A stretch of 64,000 nucleotides of DNA from Diplonema papillatum. Taxonomy: Eukaryota; Euglenozoa; Diplonemea; Diplonemida; Diplonemidae. The stretch is from contig JAPJBO010000856.1 in the NCBI GenBank assembly GCA_030068145.1, forward strand, positions 1-64,000. Direction: 5' to 3'. Positions within the stretch are counted from its first letter, which is position 1, and each line of letters begins with the position of its first letter. The notes under the pieces were generated by a model. It was not told the origin of the DNA, did not search any database, and saw only the letters and a list, made by a program, of their open reading frames with translations. The translations under genes and the position numbers were made by a program. This document shows, piece by piece, positions 55,901-64,000 of the stretch.

Positions 55901-58346
55901 AGTCATGACTTGAGGTGCGCAAAAGACCCCCCTGTATTATCCTATGGCTCGGAGTCATGACTTGAGGTGCGCAAAAGACCCCCCTGTATTATCCTATGGC
56001 TCGGAGTCATGACTTGAGGTGCGCAAAAGACCCCCCTGTATTATCCTATGGCTCGGAGTCATGACTTGAGGTGCGCAAAAGACCCCCCTGTATTATCCTA
56101 TGGCTCGGAGTCATGACTTGAGGTGCGCAAAAGACCCCCCTGTATTATCCTATGGCTCGGAGTCATGACTTGAGGTGCGCAAAAGACCCCCCTGTATTAT
56201 CCTATGGCTCGGAGTCATGACTTGAGGTGCGCAAAAGACCCCCCTGTATTATCCTATGGCTCGGAGTCATGACTTGAGGTGCGCAAAAGACCCCCCTGTA
56301 TTATCCTATGGCTCGGAGTCATGACTTGAGGTGCGCAAAAGACCCCCCTGTATTATCCTATGGCTCGGAGTCATGACTTGAGGTGCGCAAAAGACCCCCC
56401 TGTATTATCCTATGGCTCGGAGTCATGACTTGAGGTGCGCAAAAGACCCCCCTGTATTATCCTATGGCTCGGAGTCATGACTTGAGGTGCGCAAAAGACC
56501 CCCCTGTATTATCCTATGGCTCGGAGTCATGACTTGAGGTGCGCAAAAGACCCCCCTGTATTATCCTATGGCTCGGAGTCATGACTTGAGGTGCGCAAAA
56601 GACCCCCCTGTATTATCCTATGGCTCGGAGTCATGACTTGAGGTGCGCAAAAGACCCCCCTGTATTATCCTATGGCTCGGAGTCATGACTTGAGGTGCGC
56701 AAAAGACCCCCCTGTATTATCCTATGGCTCGGAGTCATGACTTGAGGTGCGCAAAAGACCCCCCTGTATTATCCTATGGCTCGGAGTCATGACTTGAGGT
56801 GCGCAAAAGACCCCCCTGTATTATCCTATGGCTCGGAGTCATGACTTGAGGTGCGCAAAAGACCCCCCTGTATTATCCTATGGCTCGGAGTCATGACTTG
56901 AGGTGCGCAAAAGACCCCCCTGTATTATCCTATGGCTCGGAGTCATGACTTGAGGTGCGCAAAAGACCCCCCTGTATTATCCTATGGCTCGGAGTCATGA
57001 CTTGAGGTGCGCAAAAGACCCCCCTGTATTATCCTATGGCTCGGAGTCATGACTTGAGGTGCGCAAAAGACCCCCCTGTATTATCCTATGGCTCGGAGTC
57101 ATGACTTGAGGTGCGCAAAAGACCCCCCTGTATTATCCTATGGCTCGGAGTCATGACTTGAGGTGCGCAAAAGACCCCCCTGTATTATCCTATGGCTCGG
57201 AGTCATGACTTGAGGTGCGCAAAAGACCCCCCTGTATTATCCTATGGCTCGGAGTCATGACTTGAGGTGCGCAAAAGACCCCCCTGTATTATCCTATGGC
57301 TCGGAGTCATGACTTGAGGTGCGCAAAAGACCCCCCTGTATTATCCTATGGCTCGGAGTCATGACTTGAGGTGCGCAAAAGACCCCCCTGTATTATCCTA
57401 TGGCTCGGAGTCATGACTTGAGGTGCGCAAAAGACCCCCCTGTATTATCCTATGGCTCGGAGTCATGACTTGAGGTGCGCAAAAGACCCCCCTGTATTAT
57501 CCTATGGCTCGGAGTCATGACTTGAGGTGCGCAAAAGACCCCCCTGTATTATCCTATGGCTCGGAGTCATGACTTGAGGTGCGCAAAAGACCCCCCTGTA
57601 TTATCCTATGGCTCGGAGTCATGACTTGAGGTGCGCAAAAGACCCCCCTGTATTATCCTATGGCTCGGAGTCATGACTTGAGGTGCGCAAAAGACCCCCC
57701 TGTATTATCCTATGGCTCGGAGTCATGACTTGAGGTGCGCAAAAGACCCCCCTGTATTATCCTATGGCTCGGAGTCATGACTTGAGGTGCGCAAAAGACC
57801 CCCCTGTATTATCCTATGGCTCGGAGTCATGACTTGAGGTGCGCAAAAGACCCCCCTGTATTATCCTATGGCTCGGAGTCATGACTTGAGGTGCGCAAAA
57901 GACCCCCCTGTATTATCCTATGGCTCGGAGTCATGACTTGAGGTGCGCAAAAGACCCCCCTGTATTATCCTATGGCTCGGAGTCATGACTTGAGGTGCGC
58001 AAAAGACCCCCCTGTATTATCCTATGGCTCGGAGTCATGACTTGAGGTGCGCAAAAGACCCCCCTGTATTATCCTATGGCTCGGAGTCATGACTTGAGGT
58101 GCGCAAAAGACCCCCCTGTATTATCCTATGGCTCGGAGTCATGACTTGAGGTGCGCAAAAGACCCCCCTGTATTATCCTATGGCTCGGAGTCATGACTTG
58201 AGGTGCGCAAAAGACCCCCCTGTATTATCCTATGGCTCGGAGTCATGACTTGAGGTGCGCAAAAGACCCCCCTGTATTATCCTATGGCTCGGAGTCATGA
58301 CTTGAGGTGCGCAAAAGACCCCCCTGTATTATCCTATGGCTCGGAC
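52981..58346. repeat. 52-bp satellite, about 103 copies
   Basis: Strict 52-bp period. Unit: CTATGGCTCGGAGTCATGAC, then TTGAGGTGCGCAAAAGACCC, then CCCTGTATTATC. Only the second unit (GAGCTGCGC, extra A) and one near 53,534 (one C missing) differ by eye. Each unit has the perfect 10-bp palindrome AGTCATGACT. No ATG-initiated long frame crosses it. The last unit breaks off at CTCGGACTTGGTCCGAG, itself a 7-bp inverted repeat. Confidence 0.98.
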
Positions 58347-59778
58347 TTGGTCCGAGCACCAGACCCATATATAAGCCACTGGCCTGGCCCCCTCCCTTGT
58401 TTCGCTTGTGCGCGTAATGCTTGCGATGCGCCGTTGATTCCTGAAGGTGGGCTTCCTCCTTGAGCAGGCCGATCAACTCCACCCGCCTTCTGCGCCGGCT
58501 CGGGCATCTTTTGGCCTGCCCCACGCAGCAGCCGACTTGCCCGTTACAGGAGGGTCGTCCTCGTTGCAAATCGATAGGAAAAGACTGACTGCACAGATAC
58601 AAAAAGGAAGAAACGCATCGGTAATCCTCAAGCCGGCAAGACCGGGTTGAAAAATGGATACTTCCCTCGCCCGCGCCCCGAGGGAACTGCAGACCTGGTA
58701 CTGTTCGAGATACAGACAGCCGCCGAGGAAGTGCAGGCCTTGCTGCGCGACGGTGTAGTCCAGCACGTTGGCGTGCCAGTGCTCTATTTGCTTGTGCGAC
58801 TCGGTGTCAAGGTGCGGAAGCTGCATGTGTGGAGAAGGTCGTACGCAAATGCTTCGCGCATTGCAGTTCACTGAGAAACTGGCACATCGGATTGTGCAAC
58901 TTGCTTGATTTCAATTCGGTTCGGATTGTGCAACTTGCTTGATTTCAATTCGGTTCCTTGTACATTGGTATGCTTGTTTTAGGGTATGCTAGTCGCACTG
59001 CATGCTCGCGTGTTGTTTGTTGCCGACGATTTGCCTTTTCTAGAAGGCGCTCTCACAATCGGAAGAATATATGCGGGTTTGCTACGTTCGCACACTTGTA
59101 CGGACACTCGTTGCACTGACACTACTCATACGACCAGATGGTGAGGTTGCACACCGCAACAAAGACTATGGGCAACAACCAGGAACCCACTGGTAGGTGA
59201 GCAGCGACACCTCCCGAAAGTGAGCCAAGGGCAAAGGACGTATCTGCGGCTGCTGCGGCAGCTGCCCGGTGGCAACCCCACACGCAGAACGCGGGGAAGG
59301 GGAACGTGTTTTTTCCCAACGACGTTGAAGCCCCTTCCCGACCGTAGCATCCGAGGAAGGTGCAAACATGGAGGGTGCTACGGTACCCATGCACGGGTCT
59401 TGGGCGCGTGCCTCGTGCAGGGCGGGTGCTTTGTGATCCGCCGCGAAGTTCTCTCCTGGTGCAATCCGGAGAGACCGGCGTCGAGTTTCGGCTCACAGCC
59501 GGTTCCCTCGGGCGGCAACCCTAAGGGCGAGAGAGCGCCAGACACAATCCATCTTAAGAAGGACCACACACACACACACACACACACCGCATCAAAGACT
59601 AGGCGCGCTTCAGACAGCGCATTGTACACGTCCGTTTTCGCCATCTTTTCGCTGATGTTCGTGATCTTTGTCGTGATGGCGGCGGGCAAGCCGAGTTCCT
59701 CCTTCTTAAGGTTTCCGGCGATGCCGTCCCACGACTGCTGCAGCTCCATCAAGCGAGGGGCACCTGCGGATGTGGTTT
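58347..59778. other. Mostly no gene recognised; dispersed repeat at 59,172-59,265
   Basis: Just right of the satellite is CATATATAAGCC (58,367), TATA-box-like. A 33-bp direct duplication (CGGATTGTGCAACTTGCTTG...) lies at 58,887-58,952. 59,172-59,265 is the second copy of the 23,175 repeat. A (CA)n tract is at 59,567-59,587. See the separate entry for a possible exon at 58,761-58,871. Confidence 0.5.
58761..58871 (-). CDS. Possible internal exon, unrecognised
   Basis: On the minus strand CCAGTTTCTCAG at 58,883-58,872 is a good acceptor, and the following open frame uses mainly G/C-ending codons: HLDTESHKQIEHWHANVLDY then TVAQQGLHFLGG. A CAG|GTCTGC donor-like site follows near 58,700, so the exon may extend that far. 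I do not recognise the family. It could belong to the gene at 61.4-63.2 kb or be chance. Confidence 0.25.
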
Positions 59779-59986
59779 TTAGCGTTATTTGTGGATTAGA
59801 AGGTCGGTATTTTAAAGTCTCCGGTTGACCGTAGAGGCTTGAGTATGGCGGGGGGTTGAGAAAAGTGAGAGAGTGCAGCTCGTTTCGGGTGTTGTGTCAC
59901 TCCGTTGTGAAACCTTGTGAAGTCCCCTAATGCGTTTAGGGGGTGCTTGGGATTGGGTAGGGTGTGGTCGTTCTGCTACGGCGTGA
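59779..59986 (-). mobile_element. 5'-truncated copy of the Penelope-like element 3' end
   Basis: Same orientation and sequence as 42,065-42,237, from the terminal CGTTATTTGTGGATTAGAAG (plus strand) through TTGTGTCACTCCGTTGTGAA to GTTCTGCTACGGCGTGAAA, with about 30 extra bases near 59,835. It lacks everything upstream, as expected for an incomplete reverse-transcription insertion. Confidence 0.8.
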
Positions 59987-60300
59987 AAGTTCTTTAGAGT
60001 GAAAGTTCGGGGGTTTAAAGTCTCCGGGTGACCTTCGTTCATTTGCGTTTCATTTGCAACACTAACAGTTCGTCTGCTTAGGAGCACTTGATTCCAGTGT
60101 ATGGAAGGCCCATTTCAGTGTGTTCATGTTTCGTTTGCAACACTAAACAGCCGTCTCGTCGCTATGGGAAGATATCCTTTGTGCTGAGCGTCGTAAGAGT
60201 GGTGGTTACACGAGGTAAGAGGATTGGTGGGTACCTTGGTTGTTGGTCATTTTTTAGAGTGACAGTTTGCTTGAGAATTCGGGGTTCTGAAGCCTCCAGA
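59987..60300. repeat. Cluster of repeat F fragments
   Basis: Three adjoining pieces: 59,991-60,040 (AGAGTGAAAGTTC, TTTAAAGTCTCCGGGTGACC), 60,160-60,250 (GGGAAGATATCCTTTGTGCT, GGTGGTTACACGAGGTAAGA) and 60,251-60,296 (AGAGTGACAGTTTGCTTGAG). Together they resemble nested or rearranged copies of the 63,266 unit. Confidence 0.75.
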
Positions 60301-60848
60301 CGGCTTCACTCTTGCAGCCGGCTCTCATGCAGAAGGGGGTGGATTGAATGAGGGTCTCGGTAGGTGAATATCAGGTGGCCTTTGTTGGTCGGTTCTGCCA
60401 GCTCCCATGCAGAAGGGGGATGGGTTTGGGAATCCCAGTAGTGGATTTCAGGTGGCTTTTCCGGTCACGGCTTCTTCCCTTGCTGTCATCGAAAGGGTTC
60501 GTTGGCGGCACAGGTTTATGAATACGTGCACGTCTCGAAAATACCTCGTAAAAATGTGCCAAAGACGTTGCTACGCGGGGGGTCCCCCTACCGTTCCTCG
60601 GCGAACGGTTTTGAGCTCGGGTTGGCCACTGGATGACTTTGGTGCGGCTTCTATGTCTTCCGGAATTCAATTTTATGGGGGGGTCGTGCCCTTTGAATAT
60701 GTTTCAGCACGAGCGCCCAAGTCGTGTAGGGGTAGACCCGCATAAATTCACGTCCGTTCAACACGTGGTTCGGTAGTTACAGCACTTGAGACCCCTTTGG
60801 TTCTCTGTCTGGCAGCCTCGTCGAGCATTTTCCTTCCAAGCTGGCGCT
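60301..60848. other. No gene recognised
   Basis: Contains a short duplicated word (CATGCAGAAGGGGGNTGG at 60,328 and 60,406) and no supported gene. Confidence 0.5.
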
Positions 60849-61154
60849 TATGGTAGTAGTAGTAGTAGTGCAGTGGTAGTGTAGTAGTAGTGCAGTGGTA
60901 GTGTAGTAGTAGAAGTAGCAGCAGTATGTGTCGTCTGCCGAAGCAGCCGGAGACAGCAGGCGCAGGGGGCAGGTCTTGCGTTACAATTCTCTTCTTCATG
61001 GAGACCCGCCCCCGGCAATCCCGACTGTCCAATCTCTGTCGCGAAAGGTTTGTGCCCTATAGTGATGAGGTGGTTGACCAGGCCCTCACGAAACCTTGTA
61101 CACAACACGGCTACAACACGAGGATGCAGCCCTGCTTAGGTGTGCACTCAGCCA
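60849..61154 (+). repeat. (AGT)n-rich tract and dispersed repeat D3 copy 2
   Basis: 60,849-60,920 is an imperfect AGT/GTAGTG microsatellite. 60,921-61,154 matches 8,596-8,826. The same word GTAGTAGTAGTATG precedes the first copy, so the microsatellite may be part of the element. Confidence 0.85.
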
Positions 61155-61401
61155 TCACAGGGCCTCAGATCTCGCTACTTGACCTGACACAGCTGCCACC
61201 CAGAAGGCCGCAGCAGTAACCTTCGCAATGAAGGCACGCGCGGCTGAGTGTATGTAGGCGATCCATACAACAGCTGCATCAGACGCAGCTTGGTCCGAGA
61301 GCTCGCTAGGGGAGGTGACGCTGCTCACCTGCCAGTTTCACAACTGACTGCTGCCCCTGGCGCTTATGTAAAAAAGAAAAACAGCTGTTATTGGGGCACA
61401 C

Positions 61402-61589
61402 CGGTGGTCGCGACTGTGCGCAAGCTCGTTTCGACGAGCTTGAACGGTTCGTCGTCGAGAATCGGGAGCCGGGACAGCGCAGCCAACTCGTGGGGGAAAG
61501 GGAAGCCGGAGTTGACCTTCTCCGACAGCGACGAAAAGACGAGGTTCGCCGCGTGCAAGTTGCGGCTCTTCGCGGCGTAGAGGTTGTTC
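61402..61589 (-). CDS. Mic60/mitofilin-like protein, C-terminal exon
   Basis: An acceptor (CCCTCCTTGCGTCACAG) at 61,590 is followed by a frame with nearly all G/C-ending codons: NNLYAAKSRNLHAANLVFSS, LSEKVNSGFPFPHELAALSR, LPILDDEPFKLVETSLRTVA. The pattern R..H.A.L.F..L...V.SG.PF..ELAAL fits the C-terminal domain of Mic60, the inner-membrane MICOS subunit that shapes cristae junctions. The frame continues to TAA at 61,388 (GVPQ), but a donor-like CACCG|GTGTGC at 61,401 suggests a further exon completing the usual GVPT end. It joins the upstream coiled-coil exon (ending 62,871) in frame, reading FIKHRNNLYAAK. The assignment rests on pattern memory. Confidence 0.5.
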
Positions 61590-61604
61590 CTGTGACGCAA
61601 GGAG

Positions 61605-62850
61605 GGTGGTGAGTAGATGGACGCAGGTGGGGGGTTCTGCTATGCGCAGGGGGGATTATGTTTCTTGGGTTTGAAGAGCGCGTGGTGCTTGCACCACTGA
61701 GGCCAGGTTATTTAACCGCGGATTTAGTGAAGGATTGTTGAGGAAACGGTCGTGAGCGAAACCCGACCAGGTAACGACCATTTCACTGTCTTCTTTGTTT
61801 TGTGATGCGAACATCACGAGGTGCTGTCCAAAGACACCGCCCACGTGAGCACCTATTCACGGGTTTGCAGGGGTAAAAAGGAAGCCCGGGTTGGGGAGGG
61901 TGGGGAAGTCTTATTTTGATGTTTACACGGCCATCGAGCGAGCACTATCTTCCCACACGGACCTAGAATGGTTTTTCTGGAAAAGCGGGGGTAGCTCGAG
62001 AGAGCGAAAGTTGAGCATTTCATATTTGCCGAACCTCAAGACTCGGAAGATGAATGTTTCGTTTGGTTGTGCGTGCCGGTTGATCGTTCAGACAGAACAC
62101 TGCCGCTCATGCATTATTGATGCTAGCACCAACGTCTTCTTCGAAGAAGATGTTGCATACGACCATGACCACGACCATGGAACCATGACCTCCGAAAAAC
62201 TGAATTTCGGCTACCCTACCCCGGCCCTAGACATTATGCCACGACGCATGGCAGTTTAGCAAGAAGCACGTGGGTTTGCTGGCGTAACTCCTGATTTGAT
62301 ACTAGCTATGCCGCGGAAAACTTAGGGGTGAACCGGCTACTACTAGCTGGTTCGATGGGTCGTTCGCCCCTAGCTTCGACGAGCAAATTGCACGCCAACA
62401 CCGCAACGGACCTTCGCCAGGGCTTTCCCCGGCGTCGTCCTATCCAGGCATACTTTAGGGTCCCAACAAATGTACTTGACGTCGAACGGTACTGGGTTTC
62501 CCCGTTGGCCCAGCTCTTTCAGCCCGCAAGTCCGCACAGTGGTCCCCACCTTTGCGGCCCGCGTCGCAGGTGGCACAAACCGAAGGAGCCCGTGCGGCAG
62601 GGAGCGGAGACGAGGTGATGCAAGACGAAGGGGAAGCGCGAAGCTATATCAGCCCGGACGCAAGACCAGGCGACCAAGAGAAGGAGGGGGACGCGACCCA
62701 GAGACCCGGGCTAAGAAGCCTGGGACTAGTGTGATGAACCTTTCTTCGGAGGGGTTCGCGCACAGTGGTCCCCACCTTTGAGCCGCGATTCTGTGCACCT
62801 TTGACCCCCGCATCGTTCTTTTTGGGCCGTTTCCGTTGGGCCCGAGAGTA
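61605..62850. other. Probable intron sequence; nothing else recognised
   Basis: Would lie within the proposed Mic60 intron. A plus frame at 61,891-62,259 (122 codons) has no recognised motif. The phrase GCACAGTGGTCCCCACCTTTG is duplicated (62,534 and 62,760). Confidence 0.4.
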
Positions 62851-62870
62851 ACTAAGAAATGGAAACGAAC

Positions 62871-63199
62871 CGGTGTTTGATGAACTCTTCGACTTCGAGC
62901 AGATGGTCGCGTACGACGTCCTGCGCGGCGTTGAGGGCGAAGGTCTGCGAGAGCTTCTCGTTGTAGATGTGCAGCAGCGGCATGTACTCCTTCTCGAACA
63001 TCTCCCGCTGCGCGAGAATCTTGTTCTTCGTCGGCTTGATGCGCCGCTCAGCGTCTTTGATCTGCTGCTCGCTGTGGCGGCGGTGTGCGTTGACCTGCTG
63101 GGTCAGCGTCGCTTTCTCCTTCTCGAGCTTCTCCACTTCGCACGCTTTCTCCGGTGCGGCCAGCACGCCGACACTCCGGAGAAACGATAGCATCAACAT
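62871..63199 (-). CDS. Mic60/mitofilin-like protein, coiled-coil exon
   Basis: From ATG 63,199 the minus strand reads MLMLSFLRSVGVLAAPEKAC, then a heptad-rich helix (VEKLEKEKATLTQQVNAHRR, REMFEKEYMPLLHIYNEKLS) and QDVVRDHLLEVEEFIKH. Codons are strongly G/C-ending. It can stop at TAG 62,852 (115 residues) or, preferred here, splice at CACCG|GTTCGT (62,870) to the exon at 61,589, leaving a 1,281-bp intron with a TCACAG acceptor. The donor is weaker than the other two seen in this window. The N-terminus may be incomplete, since Mic60 normally has a presequence and membrane anchor. A repeat F copy lies 70 bp upstream of the ATG, as for the LMF-type gene. Confidence 0.5.
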
Positions 63200-63265
63200 T
63201 CTCCCCCCGCCCCAGCTGTGCCCTCACCGGGCTGCGCCCCCTTGCCCACTTTCCTGCCGGCGGCT

Positions 63266-63418
63266 TTTTAGAGTGAAAGTTCGCTTGAAACTCCGGGGTT
63301 TTAAAGTCTCCGGGTGACCTTCGTCGTTAAGGGAAGATGTTCTTTGTGCTCTGAGTGTCGTAAGAGTGGTGGTTACACGAGGTAAGAGGATCGGTGGGTA
63401 CCTTGGTCGTTGGTCATT
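63266..63418. repeat. Dispersed repeat F, longest copy
   Basis: Reads AGAGTGAAAGTTCGCTTGAA, then TTTTAAAGTCTCCGGGTGAC, then CTCTGAGTGTCGTAAGAGTG, then GAGGTAAGAGGATCGGTGGG and GTTGGTCATTGG. It is the best full-length representative of the family in this window. Confidence 0.85.
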
Positions 63419-63855
63419 GGTGGTTTCGGCCATTGTCCACATACCTTACTTACGGTAGGCCCTCCTCAGTATGGTGCCGCAGTAGGTGACTGTCTGTCTT
63501 CTTGGTACCGTCTGACCGTCGCTTTTTTTGTGTGCTCCGATGACCCACATGGGCGTACAGATTGGCGGTGCCTTTCGACCTTCTGTTTTTTTTTTTTTGT
63601 TTGTGAAGCTCCGCTTCGTGTGCTTGTGGCGAATGGTGGGTTTGTTCATCGTATTTCTTCGAGCTAGACTCTTGATCTCGTGCATTAGCCGACTGGCTCA
63701 CTCTGTTGCCTTTCCACTGGGCTCTTGGTAGAAACCGAACCGAAAACGCAGCACAATAAACAGCACCCAACCCCACACAGGGAGCCTAGAACCATTCGGA
63801 AGCTCCCGAAAAACTTGTTCCAACTCGAAGCCGAAATGCTCCTCAATCAACTCAC
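63419..63855 (-). other. Probable intron of the gene entering from the right
   Basis: A donor CATCG|GTGAGT lies at 63,855. Inside, 63,745-63,825 on the minus strand resembles element A/B (TTCCGAATGGTTCT, CCCTGTGTGGGGTTGGGTGC). 63,525-63,600 resembles sequence upstream of the IQ gene (GGGCGTACAGATTG). Confidence 0.45.
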
Positions 63856-64000
63856 CGATGGACACCCCGAGTGCAACAACCTGCGCAAACTGCGTCCTCA
63901 GACAGGCCATGACTGCCGACAGCCCCGCGTACATGCCGACCGAGAAGGACTTGCAGTCGTTCGGGTTCACTGTGCGCAGGACCATATTCGCGTTTTTCGC
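63856..64000 (-). CDS. Partial exon of an unrecognised membrane-type protein
   Basis: The minus frame from the window edge reads AKNANMVLRTVNPNDCKSFS, then VGMYAGLSAVMACLRTQFAQ and VVALGVSIG, and ends at a perfect donor, CATCG|GTGAGT. Codons are mostly G/C-ending. The alternating small and hydrophobic residues suggest a membrane helix or a nucleotide-fold strand-turn-helix. I cannot name the family from 48 residues, and the start lies outside or at the internal Met. Confidence 0.5.

Noticed and set aside
52981..58346. CRISPR-like array
   Set aside because: Units are fully tandem with no unique spacers; it is a satellite.
58473..58871. Resemblance of HWHANVLDY to an amine-oxidase (LSD1-like) motif
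   Set aside because: The surrounding catalytic and FAD-domain pattern is absent; kept only as a possible unnamed exon.
63698..63985. 95-residue complete small membrane protein
   Set aside because: A strong donor site splits it at 63,856 and the remainder resembles a dispersed repeat, so only the edge exon is retained.

Overview
The window looks like nuclear DNA from a GC-rich single-celled eukaryote that is dense in repeats; I cannot name the organism. The reasons are a GT-AG intron inside a lipase-maturation-factor gene, eukaryotic retrotransposons (a LINE and a Penelope-like element), a 3,225-residue IQ-motif protein with polyglutamine, a probable Mic60/mitofilin gene, and several micro- and minisatellites. 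There is no operon structure and I saw no rRNA, tRNA or CRISPR array. Host genes are few, use mostly G/C-ending codons, and all lie on the minus strand.

Layout. 1-6,481: a minus-strand LINE with ORF1 and a long ORF2 that runs off the left edge. ORF2 carries an OTU-type cysteine protease, then an AP endonuclease, a reverse transcriptase and a CCHC finger. A 361-bp (TG)n tract and an RNase H remnant lie just upstream. 7.9-10.7 kb: degenerate and tandem repeats. 10.7-15.4 kb: a two-exon lipase maturation factor gene whose 2.3-kb intron is mostly two minisatellites. 16.6-18.4 kb: a tandem array overlapping the 3' end of an unrecognised Gly/Met-rich gene. 19.7-21.3 kb: a 1.6-kb inverted-repeat element. 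21.4 and 27.1 kb: two copies of a MITE-like element. 22.8-23.2 and 28.2-29.0 kb: further tandem arrays. 29.8-39.5 kb: the giant IQ protein gene, with a tandem duplication of its 5' end.

42.06-47.50 kb: a Penelope-like element inserted in a degenerate repeat array. Its single 1,583-residue ORF joins an N-terminal GIY-YIG nuclease, a reverse transcriptase, a USP-type deubiquitinase with its catalytic and zinc residues visible, and two C-terminal zinc fingers. 47.75-52.98 kb: two copies of an ~0.8-kb dispersed element around poorly coding DNA. 52.98-58.35 kb: about 103 near-identical copies of a 52-bp satellite. 58.4-64 kb: repeat fragments and exons of small genes, including a likely Mic60.

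The most interesting point is that the two autonomous retroelements, from different classes, each carry a ubiquitin-protease-type cysteine protease, from different folds (OTU and USP). This suggests that reversing host ubiquitination may be a repeated retroelement strategy in this genome. The 3' end of the Penelope-like element recurs as a truncated copy elsewhere, so the family has been mobile.
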